DNA of 64,000 nt from Acanthochromis polyacanthus (taxonomy: Eukaryota > Chordata > Actinopteri > Pomacentridae), in contig NC_067132.1 of assembly GCF_021347895.1 (NCBI RefSeq), positions 14,676,023 to 14,740,022 of the forward strand. Reading direction: 5' to 3'. Positions 45,823 through 64,000 of this stretch are shown here, piece by piece. A program made the position numbers and the translations under genes. Under the pieces are notes generated by a model, which was not told the DNA's origin, made no database searches, and saw only the letters and a program-made list of their open reading frames with translations. Position 1 is the first letter of the stretch. Every line of letters starts with the position of its first letter.

Positions 45823-48799
45823 TCAAAGCCCTGCCATCCCACAGCAGTCTTTTCCTCTGTCCCAGTTATATCACTCTGCCTCTGCCTCCACCCTCTCTCT
45901 CCCCCTACCAACCCCGTTGCCACCTGCCTTTTTTCTCAGTATGTCAGACTGCTCGCCTGCCATACCTAGTGTTTCCATTGAAAGTATTTTGCTGCATCAC
46001 GCCTCCGCTTGCCTCAAGACACGGCAAAGTAACCAGGATCATGGAGCTGTGTGCTACAGCAGCACCACCTAATTTATTCTCATACCCACCGGTGTCATAT
46101 CAAGTACACGTAGCTCAGGTATCAAAAAGCCAAGTCAAGAAATTGTTGCGCATTTATTACCACACAAGGAACAAAATCAAAAAGTAGCATCAAGAATATG
46201 GCTCATAAGCGGCAGCACATTGTGATGCTGATTCCTCAAAAGCTGCGTGAGTATTTAGTGTGAATCCTGCAGGTTTGTTGGCACAGCCACTTTGATCAGT
46301 CCTCCCTTTACAGGCTGTATTCCTCTCTGTTTGCATCCTGCTGTTTCACACCATTGGCATGTCGCCTGGTGGCGCGTCTACCAGGGCTATAGCTCTCATT
46401 AAGCACCTGTGTTGACATGACTGGCATCTCATTTGAAGGTTGCTTTTTAGTTTTATTTCCCCCTCTCCTGTCAGCCTCCTCTTGCCTGTTGTGCCCACAG
46501 TTGCCCCTGAATGCTCTGTTTCTGTTTTGTTTTGTTTTTTCCCGCACAACTTTTCTTCCTCATTCTCCTTCTCGCTCGGTGTCTCACTGGCTCCCTCTTT
46601 CTTCCTTCTGCTCTGTTTCTCTCACTCTGTCTCTCTCCCTACCAGGGGTTTTTAATTAATGGCGAGCCATGATGCTTATCTTATCAGCAGATCAGTCTGC
46701 TTTCTATTAACTACACTGACAGAGCTGGGGGGGCTGCAGGGGATGGATGGCACACACACATTCGGGCATGCACATCAGCACATCGTCAGTTATTCTGAAG
46801 TACAGACACACATGAATATGAATACACTTGCGGACACATGCACTCACACTCATGCACATACACACACGCAGACAGGTACTAACAGGCACAGAGGCAATTG
46901 TGTCCACATAAATACACATCATGATCCTATCTTAATCTCGCCACACACACGTACACACACATAAACAAACAAACTGCCCTGATGGTATCTGGCTGTGTGA
47001 TTTAAGGAACGCTGTTTGAGGGTCTCTCCTACTAAATCCCCTAAATGCCTTGGGAATCCCTCCCTCTTCCTCCCTCCCTCTATCTCTCCTCGACTTTCCT
47101 CCTTCAGTCCTGCTTTCTGGCTGAATGAACACTTATCATTTGGAAGATAAAGAGCCGTCCACGCTGGAGCTTGCTTTATCTTTGAGAGCCATGTTTACTC
47201 CCTGTGAATGCTCTGCTTTTCACAGATGTTTCATAGACCGCATTCACTTGATCAAACAAAGATGAGAGCGCTGTGTCGAGGCTTCATTTTGTGCTGCTGC
47301 GCAATGAAAATAAAAGTTTGGGTGCACACACATACACACGATCCTTTACCCCCATCAATTTTAACTCCCTGGGCAGGTCAATTATCCCACATTTACCACA
47401 TTTTCATGTTTGGGCCAGCTAAGCTAGGAGGCAAAATAAATCAGTTCGGTTTTCACGATAGCTTGATAGGGATTACAGTGAGCCGCTTTTTGCCACAGAA
47501 CAGGAAGCATGAAGGCACAAAACAACAAAATCAATCCACAAACACGGGGATCGATGGGAGGCGCAAAATTTCAACATGGGTTTTCGTCAGATCACATGGA
47601 GAGTTGACAGTTTTCTGAAAGCACAAGGAGAAGAAGAAGAAGAGAGAGGGAGAGAGAGAGAGAGGACATAGCAGTGAAACAGTTTACACAGTGGTTATTG
47701 AAGAAAATATTACAGTAGATTGTGGCGACACACACTCGTGCACAGTCGCCCACACTTTCTCGCACACTCATAATTTCCTCATTTGGAAAACCATAGCAAA
47801 ACAATTATCAGCAGGGGATAATACAATAAAGGAGACCATTTTCTGGGTATTACCAAGGGACAAAACATTTATTTCACTTTGTCCACTGTGTTCAGAGGAG
47901 TGTATACTTCTAATGGTAGAAAGTATAGAGCATAACTCACACCACTCACACTGCAGACGGTATGCAGGCAGTAGTAATGCTGTGCTGTGCAATTCTTCGC
48001 ACTGTTTGCCTCTTTTTCCAAGCTTCCTCCTCAGTTTGTGTCCTCATTGTACTGAAATCATCTTTATTTGTGTTGACCCCCATTGTGTTTCACCACGTCA
48101 ATACAAAGTTACAAATAAACTGATGCCCTTTAGCTTGCCCTTCAATATATTAACCTCTAGCATCCTTATATGCCACATCTTGACACTTTTTGAAGTGTCT
48201 TTGTCAGATACAGCTGCTACTATTATCGTACTTACAAACACAGCTCTAAAGGGAACTCTTTATGTTGAAGTATCTGGCTGATGTCAAAGAATCACTGTGT
48301 TATTCAAGGAAAGTCCAACCGATTTTCTAGTATACTACAATACATACGCTGTTTGTGTCAGGATTTCCCCCATTTATTTCTAAAAATGTTCACAGATGCC
48401 AGCCGCTTAACCTGCTGGCCTCATCTTTACCTGCTCTCATTCTCTGCGCCTCTGATGGATGGAAAATAACAATGTTTTGGCAAATTGGGCATTCAGCAAG
48501 TGATTTGCATCATTTCTGTCCCCACTGTGTTGCTTAGCTTGTAAAGCTCTCTCCCATAAGAGAATTTTTTATATATTTTTGGGTGGAAAATGTAACAAAG
48601 TGGATTTTGACATTTAAATCTCTTGGTTTCATTCATATGCTACCTTTTTATGTGTCGGTTTGTCTTTCTCTGTGTTTACTTTGTATCCATGGAACTTAAT
48701 GTTGAGCTGTGGGTATGTTGGGAAGATAGTCTGTGATTTTATTGCACTACTTTCAGGTAATCGCTTGAGTTTCAGCTAGTTGCTTTGTTAACGTGCTGA

Positions 48800-48991
<192 letters not shown>

Positions 48992-51900
48992 TGAGTGCTT
49001 CATTTTGTGTGAGTTTTGATTAAAATCACTGTTGCAGAGAAGGGAATGATTGTAACTTGGATAATAAAACCCATCAAAATGTGTGTATGAGAAACGGAAT
49101 GAATACTTTCTGATGAGTTGCTGTTAAAACAATTCGTAGAAAAGCTTTTGAGTAATGTATTAATTCACCAGCTCCACACTGATGTTCTGCATGATGAAGT
49201 TCGTTGTAATCTCCGTCCTTAAGCTCTGCCTTCTACTGAGTTGTCTCTATAGAGGCAATAAAGTTCAATTAGTCCCAAAGCAGCAAGTTTGTCTCTCAAA
49301 AGCAATTTTGTAGGGAAGCCCCTTTGAAACAGTCTAATAAACCCTTTAATAAAGCTAGTGGCACGCTAAGACAATGGTAGTGGCACACACAGATACAATC
49401 GCATTCAAACCCATAGATCCCTTTTTCTCTTCCTTCAGTTGCCCCTGGAGACACACACACATTCTCATACCAATCCCTACCCTGTATTAGAATCAGAATC
49501 AATTTACCAGTACATGCAGGCGAGGGCATTGACATTTTTTCTATATGAAATTAATTTCAGCGGAGACCGTCAATAGCTGCCACTGCAACCTCATTGAAAA
49601 GTGATTCCATATTGCAAAAATGCTCATTCACACACAAACGCCAAGAACAGCAGCAGCATTGTGTGTGTGCACGTATGCAAATGGACATAAATCACGATCC
49701 TACAAATTCAATATGCAAAAAAAAAGAAAGAAAAATTAATGTTAACTATCTGCAAATGAAAGGCAATTAGACATGTAAACAAGAAGACAAGGCTAATTTT
49801 CATTCACATCGACCCACTTACCCACCCACACAGAGACACACACACATATATACAAATACATAAATGCAATCACACTTACATACAAAAACATCACACTTCA
49901 TTCCACTCCCACTCCGTCATCCGCACAGCTATCAAAGAAACCACAGAGTCCGTGTCTTTTGTAATGGGTGCAATTATTGCCTGAATGGAGAGGTCCAACA
50001 ATAATGAAAATAACTGTGCGTTGACAGTAGATGCTTGGGCCTGCCTTCATCAATCTACAAGACACTGAAAAACACTATTTACACAAAAAGAGAGATCAGC
50101 GGGTCAAATTGAACACTTGAAATAACATCAAATAAAGGTGCAAAGATACACATACAGTATTTGCCCTGCATACATGCACAAATTGCCACATGTGAGTAAT
50201 GAGCATGACAGCAGTGCGACAGCTGTGTTATGATGCAATGAGGCGCACATAGAAATGTGCCTTCAGCTATATTTCTAAATCAATTCTTAATGAAAAACCA
50301 ACTTGACTGACAATCACAAAGCCAGCTATGGGGACCTGATTCGTATGTTAGTTTGTTATGGTAAATAATATCATTTATTCTGAAGCCTTGTTTACCATCA
50401 AACAAAACAATTAGTCCCAAACTGTAACCAATGTGCTTATGTTTTTTGATTTTCTTTGTTATGGAAGTATCTTCAGAGTTTAAATTTTCTATTGTTCATA
50501 CTCCAGTGAAAATATTTTATCTGCTGTCATCTGTTTTGTGTTTCTTTTCCCTATCTTCTTGAGGGCTGATGGCATTCATTTAATTTCACACAAATTTTTT
50601 TTTAAAGAACCCTTCAGTTGTAGCTACTATTGATGCTTCCTCCACTTGCATGAAAATGGTCCCTTTTGTTTAGTGAACTTCTTGACTCACCTTCAAGGTT
50701 GTGACAGAATTTTTTTCTTTTAAGCAGTTAAGCAGTGATTTCAAATGCCTATATGGTTGTCTTTGTTTCACTACAAAGTCTATTTATGCATTGACTCGAA
50801 TTGCTATCAGAAGGCCAAAAAAACTCTCTTCTTAATAGTTAGTAATGTAGATAAAAAAAACAGGAGGAGTATTAGTTTACTATCTCCACTTCTACTCAGT
50901 TATAAAAGCAGTTCTTTCTTTTGTTCATCCAGAGGAAGCAGAGTGGCTTTTGGCCTCAGTTTTAGCAACACTTTCATGATGGCAGAGCTTCTACTGAATA
51001 CAAAGATTTTAACAAATTTCCATTTTTTTGTGTTTTTGTACTTTGCTCCTGTCACATTTCTACACATTGCAGGTTAGTTTGTCATTGCAATATAAAGTCC
51101 TGCAACTGTATGGAACCAGCCCAACCATGGCTAGAAGGAGAGAGAACTTAAAAAGCATCCTCAGTCTAGCACTGCACAGTTATATTACAAATTTGAAAAA
51201 GAAAAGCTAATATCCTGATTTTTTTCATAGTATAAAAATTTAGCTACTACCATTTTTAGTTTGTTTCCACGTGTGTCTCAATTGCATTGAGAAGCACAGT
51301 TTCTATTTTTTTTTTTTTTTTAAGAGAGTCAGTTCAGAGCAAATGGTTTATTTTTGGCAATTGCGTAGAAAGAATATTTGAAGAAATATCACAATCAATT
51401 TTAGGCTTAGATTTAGTTAAGTTTCCACATGAAGCAGCATATTACAGATGAAGATTTCAAGGACCTTTAGGAAGTTGAAAATTCTATTCTTTTTTGTTTT
51501 CGCAGCTCCCTTGATTTCATTTTGGCAAAGATAGCCTGCCTTTCAAACACGCTAGTGGGTTTTGAAATTTAGAGGATTAGGGTTTTAGTTTTGTGTGGTT
51601 AAAAGCATGTTCAGTGATGTCAAAACTGGCTAAATCACTTCCACATGGGATGTCACATACCCATGTATGGGTGAAAGTGCTGCTTTAGTGACCAGCTTCT
51701 GCAGGGTGTGAAGGTGTTTGTGTTCATCGGTAGGATTGCGTGCTTTAAAAATAACCTGACAGCAGTCGTTGAATATGTATTTCACTGGCAGCTAAGGTGT
51801 CATGTTATTTATTTTTTTTGCCCAAACTTACCAGAATACTTCTGTCAAGGACAAGGAGTTCCTCTGTGCACATAAAATGATTCCCTTTCAGGGGTCACAT

Positions 51901-53076
51901 GTCTGGCCGCATCACTTCTCCATCTTATTTTAGTTTCGCAGCTGTGTCTTCAGTTGTTAAGAAAATGTCTTGGTTTTTAGGTACCCGCTCAACACTCTGG
52001 CAATAACATCTTTTAATGGTTATTCATAACATTCATTATTTACCAATCAATGCCTCTTCGTTACAAAATCAGAGATGCTATTTAAAAGTGTGACAGCTGC
52101 TCTTACAAAATAATAATTACCACAAAATCGAACCAAATTATGGTCATTTCGGTGAAGCGCGGCAGGTGATTTAGGATATCACTTGGCAATCCTAAAGCAC
52201 TCACTCTATTTTTAGGAAACCGACCAGTCACCTTAAGATTTATCTTTCTTCAGATCTAATATTTTCCTGTAAAAAGAGATAATTGCATGTGATGCCAGAA
52301 TGTCTGTACTTTAAGCCCTCTTAGCTATTCTGTAAAAGAAACTATAAATCACAGTTTTAATTGGATTGTTGCTTCATAAAACAGACCGATAAAAGGCTTC
52401 AGCAACTACTGTCATTTTTAATGAGCAAATCAAAGAATTATATAATGCTATTATTTAACCAAGTGCTTGTTTCTTTAATCTGCATACAAGGGGATTAAGG
52501 ATTAACATACATTATGAATGCAGATGCTATAGAAGAGATAATTTCACTGATCACTGATCTCTTATTTGTAGTCAGCCTGACAGACATAGATGACAAGGGA
52601 CACATTGATCAGCTAAATGCAGCCACAGCATGCCTTCTATTCATCTTTGAAGAGATACAATGTAGGGGCAGACGAGAACAGAAATATATGAGGGAGAGAC
52701 AAAGGGAGACCAGAAAGAGTCCAAAAAATCCCCAAGAAATATTGCTTTCTGTTATCTTGGATCAGGTTACAAGAATGTAGTCTGTGGCATTGGAGAGAGT
52801 CAAGAAGGATGATTAGCACAGCAGTTTGCCTCTGGATGGATGAAATTTGTGTGTACATTTACCTGTTTCAACACAGGTGTGTGCACTTGAGCACAAAAGA
52901 GAAAATGTGATGTTTTATGCCGTCACATATGCTACTGTCTAAACAGATGTACTAAAAGAAAGAAAAATGGAAAGAGAGTGTGTGCGCGTGTGTGGCAGGG
53001 CTGATGGAAGTCTGACCACAGCATAGACCACGGAGACAGCTTGGCAAATTCATCTTCAGCATCATTTATAGCAGCC

Positions 53077-53078
<2 letters not shown>

Positions 53079-53120
<42 letters not shown>
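53079..53120. repeat. (AC)n microsatellite
   Basis: About 21 AC units, with further CA-rich sequence to 53150. In contrast to the large GT arrays elsewhere, the CA strand is the + strand here. Confidence 0.95.
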
Positions 53121-53125
<5 letters not shown>

Positions 53126-55920
53126 ATCCACTCAAAGCACACACACACCCCCTGCAACATACTGCACACAAACAGTGAATACGCACACAACTGTCGACAT
53201 AGTAGCTCATGTATCCCCATCTATGTGCACCAAAACGAAGAAAGCATGCACACACAGTGTTAGACTAAAGTTCACTTACATCAGTAATTCATTTTGGGTA
53301 GCGGCCATGTCGATATCCATTTATCCAACAGACCGGTGGTAGGAGGAGGAATGTTCCCCCCGAGTCTGTCATCTGTCTCCCTCAAACCCCCCACCCTCAC
53401 CTCTGTTAAACATATCGGTATTGTTTCTTTCTACATAGACTCCACATATTTGCCTCCCCCACTTTGCTTTGATATTTGTTACCTTAATTTATCTTTCACC
53501 ACTTTTTCATGATTTTTTCTTCTTTTTTTTATTCAAAGAAGAAGAGGGATAAATTCTATTTTTTAAAGCAGTACAACTTGATTTTACAGTGCAGGATAAG
53601 TACATTGATCTTACAGATACAAGTGCATTCTCGCTGTTCACACGAAAATCATGCAGTATGGCACATAACTGTTCAACAGACATCAGTGTGAAAGACGGCG
53701 TATGATTCATAGCAGACACTGAAACACAGTGCGTGCTTCTGTCCTCTGTGTGCATATGCTTCCATCTGATTATTTTGTATTGCTTTGTCTGCTGTAGCAG
53801 TAACATTTTTTTTCATATGGCAATTATGTAAGTGTTGCACCACCACTGACAGTGACATGCTGAAGTGTAGCTCATTTATGAGTGTTTATTGAAAATGCTT
53901 TATTTATCGTTTAACTTGTTTTCAGCTTAACCCTACCTGTTTTAGAATCTACCAGTCAAGGATCACCTAAAACTCCGGATTTTGCTATCCTCCACTTAAC
54001 TTTTAGAAACTGTGTTTGAGTTGTTCTTTTTGTTTAGTTGTGTAGTACGAAGTTTTACTTACTTACCCATCACTTTCCAACCTCTTACCCTCCATTACTG
54101 AGCATAAGAAAGGTTACAAATACCCTTTAAACTGAACCTGTATTAATCATTACAGATCTGTAGTAAATGTCTGGGGACCACCTACTTGATTACGACGATT
54201 ATTTGAAGACTATCAGGGCTTTACTCATCAGCTGCTATGAAGAGAAGTTGGGTGTGTGTTTTCTGTGTTGCTTATCTCTCTCAGTGTATTATTAAAGAAG
54301 ATTTTCAGAGCCGTAAGTCTTACTGTTGATAATTCTGCAAGAATGAGCTATGCCTCTGAACAATATTAGGTAACCGGAGGTTAATGTCTGTTTGGCCCAG
54401 TTTAGAATACTCCAGAGGGAAATGGTAGCCTTGGGCCAGGAACTCAATTAGCTCAAGGTTAAAGGCTCTAAAATGCAGTTAGCCCTTGGCTAAGTGTCAG
54501 GTAAAAACAAAAACCCTTGCATATGTAGATGCTGCTGTATATGTGAGTGTGGACATGCAGGAAAGGTTGAAAGGTGTGATGCATCTTCACTTCATCACCA
54601 CTCTCACATGCAAGGAGTAAACTGTCTGCATGCTGCTGCTGATTAGTGTTGATGTTCCATATGTGAGGACTCATGCACGCTTGGTAAGCTTCACATGCCA
54701 CTGTCCCAGGTATGTGTCACGTGTATCCTGCTATCAGCTTTTATGCCTGCAGCACTTCTGATTCCCACAATCCCAGCTGTCACCAGTGCTAACTGTTACC
54801 AAGGCAATGCTGTCGCTATGGGTTACCAAAAGCCGTGGCCGCCACGGAACAGCGAGAGACAAAGACAAATCAATCAGCTCTTCTAATCTTCTTTACATGG
54901 AATAGAGGAATAGGCGCAGAGGTATTGGCAAGCCTTGTAGGTAGCTCAGAGGCAATACAAAGTAATAGCACTATGGCTTTCATGGAATAACAGATTAACT
55001 GTGACACAAACATAAAGAGGGAAAGGGGAGAGGTGTAGAGATCAGCACTAGAGAAGGGAAGGGGAGCCGAGGGAGGAGAGGAGCAGAGGTGAGGACTATG
55101 GGGCATGAGAGGGGCAGCAAATCAGGCTGAAGAAATAGTGTGGCCAGTTGAGCAAGGTTAGTTTGCCATTCATTGCATTTCTTAATCCATTTTAATTGAA
55201 TAGATAAGCAAAGTCATTTTGCTCGATAAACTCCTGTTGTGTCATGAAACACCTCCATCCTTTCCTGCCCTCCATCACTTCCCCATGCTTTCTTTTCCTC
55301 TTTTCACCCCATTCTCTCTCACACTCGAGTTTTTGCTATAAAGAAGTCAAACTTCAGGTGCTCTTCACCTTCACACGTTCAGCTTACCACATAGTCATGT
55401 CAAAAGTTTGACTTCCAGAGATAATCACAGAAATGGTGCTTGAAGCCCATTGATGGAACCTAATTGTTGCTGTCAGCTTCTTTGTGTGGTGACGTTCATC
55501 CGCCTGGTGCTGCACAGTGAAACAGAATTGTCTTCTATACTTAATGTGCCGAGTTTGGAGGAAAATGTGCAGAAAAATAAAAGGGTTTCAAGAAATCTCA
55601 TTGTGCAGTTAACTGAAAAACTGTGAGTTATCTGGCTGAGTAAGTCTGCCAGTTGCTGTACTTTAGAGATTAAATAAAAGTGGATGCGTGAAATACATGC
55701 TCCCTCTCATTCTGCCTGACACACCAGTTGCTCTGTTCATGTTCCTCCTGGTCTCCTGGTGATCACAGCAGCCTGTTTCTAGTGATTAGTGCTACAACCC
55801 TGTCGACTGGACCAAACATGGACTGAATTAAGCTCTTTGCCCCCCTAAGGGCCGATGAAGATCCCTGCAGTGGAGGAGCGGTGTGGGAGGGTTTCAAAAG
55901 CACAAGCATAGGGAGGTAAC

Positions 55921-56013
55921 AATATGTGTAGCACCATAGCGCGATGGCAATATGTGTAGCACCATGGGGGGAAGACATTATGTGTAGCGCCACAATGCCC
56001 TCATTGTGGTGCC
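55921..56013. repeat. Minisatellite (28-bp unit, three starts) with hairpin
   Basis: A(A/T)TATGTGTAGC(A/G)CCA recurs at 55921, 55949 and 55977, exactly 28 bp apart. The third unit runs into an inverted repeat: GCGCCACAATG (55987-55997) pairs with CATTGTGGTGC (56002-56012) around CCCT, an 11-bp stem with one G-T pair. Confidence 0.8.
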
Positions 56014-57575
56014 TACTGGGCTAATAGTCCTGAGTGCTTCACCCTCTTAACAAATCAGGATATAATCATAAATTTGCACTGATTGGCTTGTTTATTTGTC
56101 TTATTTGGTGCAAATATCTGTGCCTTTTTTGTATTTGCATTAATAGGTAAATTTAGACACACAACATAATTAAGTAACCGACTACAGACATACTGAGCAG
56201 TTTTGGGATCAGACAGAAGACCCCCTTTCTACCACTGACCGAAAACTGTGGCCACTGTTCAAAATTCCTCCTTTTATACTCTCCTGCTTGTTTGTTTGGT
56301 GGCAGATATACAGGCTCAAAACAGGTCAAAGCTGAAGACACGACACGTAGGAAGATGCATTATGTGCAGGAATGAATAGTCGCTGAACCTCCTGAGTCTG
56401 CCCTGACAGAATGTTGGCACTTTCCTTGACAAAAATTCTTGACTTTTCTGGGTGGTTATGCTAGCGCTGCTTTTTTCCCAATATTTTAATAAAGTTTCAC
56501 TGTTTGCTCTTATAGTAGCTTCGTTTCCAAATAACCGTATTGCCTATGTTATGTTTTACTTTATTATTTCATAGTCCGAAATCTGGTTTCTAGATTTTGT
56601 ACCTGTACTGATGGAAGCCCTTTTACAAAGCCAGTGTATCATTATTGTTTGATTATATGTTAAAATGACATACTGACATGTTATGGTGTGAAATTATTCA
56701 TACTGAATAATACTATCTTTACCGGATTTTAAATTGTATTGTTAAAGGAGCAGAGGATTGAAAAGTGCTACAAAAGGTGTGTTTTGATCTTCATGACAAA
56801 ATGAAAGCACCAGTTTTGAGTGACAATACCTTTATGCTAATACTATATAATACAGTTGTATTTAGACACAGAAATTGAATGCTTACATACATTTCTCTGC
56901 TTGGGGATTTATTAAAACTCTGTTAGATTAAAGACTTTTTTCAGTAAGTGTTCAACATTCTGCATTGATCGTTTTTTTTTCTTTTCAAAATAGCATATGC
57001 GTGATCACGTAAGGAAATGTAAACCAGACAGCCGTAAAAGATAACTGCAATCAGAGAATTAACAGCTAAGAAATGAGCACGTGAAAATGAAACGTTGAAA
57101 AGCAGGGCGAGAGACAGATACTAGAGCAGAAATGCACGAGAGGCAGAAAAACATAGTATTTTTGTTATATTATATGCTTTTTTTCCCCCCTTGCCTCATC
57201 AGTTTAATTGTCATCTTTCCGAAAGCAGAGTCATTAGCTGTGTCATAGTATGTTTGGGTTGTTAATCTGATTGGCAGGACTGACAGATACTGAAGGTTAC
57301 ACACACGCACACTAATACACAGTGCATACAGCACACACAGTAATACCCGCACAGACAGATTTGAAATTTGCCAAGTGTTGACTAATAACATTGTTTTTCA
57401 TAGCACTAATAACAGTCATTTCTGTTCCAGCTTAGGAGAATAATAGTGAATTTATAAAGTACCCAAGCATGAGTGCTCACTGATTTGAGTGTGCGCTACT
57501 TGTTACTTATTGATGAGCGGATTTGTTTTTGTGTGCTTATAACATATTATTAATTTAGAAGGGAAGCACAAGTGA

Positions 57576-64000
<6,425 letters not shown>

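Noticed and set aside
45603..46187. A 194-residue open frame, the second longest in the window
   Set aside because: It runs through an imperfect TG array (Cys-Val repeats) and pyrimidine-rich sequence, has no recognisable domain and lies inside a ctnnd2 intron. The length is explained by stop-poor composition.
47691..48281. A 196-residue frame, the longest in the window, in intron F-G
   Set aside because: It has no domain I recognise, no splice-phase link to the neighbouring exons and ordinary intronic base composition. A chance frame of this length is plausible in 64 kb read in six frames.

Overview
The window is vertebrate nuclear DNA, almost certainly from a teleost fish. It carries the middle part of one multi-exon gene on the + strand: the delta-2 catenin gene ctnnd2 (delta-catenin / NPRAP, p120-catenin subfamily). 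Eight consecutive coding exons can be placed at 1731-1785, 2414-2627, 3361-3478, 4635-4767, 9051-9224, 24136-24442, 48838-48970 and 57609-57822. All have AG acceptors and GT donors. Their reading phases chain without a break, and together they give 1348 nt (about 449 residues). The first exons (start codon, N-terminal coiled coil) lie before base 1. The remaining armadillo repeats and the C-terminal PDZ ligand lie beyond base 64000. The ohnolog (ctnnd2a or ctnnd2b) and the species cannot be decided from this window.

Layout. Bases 1-9224 hold five closely spaced exons for the Ser/Gly/Pro-rich region before the armadillo domain. A 14.9 kb intron follows, then the exon at 24136 that ends this linker. 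After a 24.4 kb intron, the exon at 48838 opens the armadillo domain. After an 8.6 kb intron, the exon at 57609 completes repeats 1-2 and starts repeat 3. The last 6.2 kb are the start of the next intron. About 98 percent of the window is intron.

The introns hold fish-type repeats. These include two decayed Tc1-like transposons with recognisable transposase remnants (13375-14073 and 23265-23707), a Tc1-type MITE (31431-31668), a TTAA-flanked foldback element with 165-nt arms (20586-21025), and three stretches resembling 3' tails of fish non-LTR retrotransposons. There are also long GT/GA microsatellites, purine-strand tracts and two small minisatellites. The fish assignment rests on these repeats, on the frequent (CA)n arrays and on the diverged linker of the protein beside an almost unchanged armadillo domain. 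I found no second gene, tRNA, rRNA, CRISPR array or bacterial feature. The long open frames elsewhere are low-complexity artefacts.

I did not find a new biological system. The observations most worth following are a possible in-frame alternative acceptor that would add 24 residues before the APSSPG motif, the well-preserved TTAA foldback element, a CpG-rich repeat-built insert near 40.6 kb, and several perfect intronic hairpins. Family and disease statements come from general knowledge of CTNND2. Comparisons with the human protein are from memory and were not computed.
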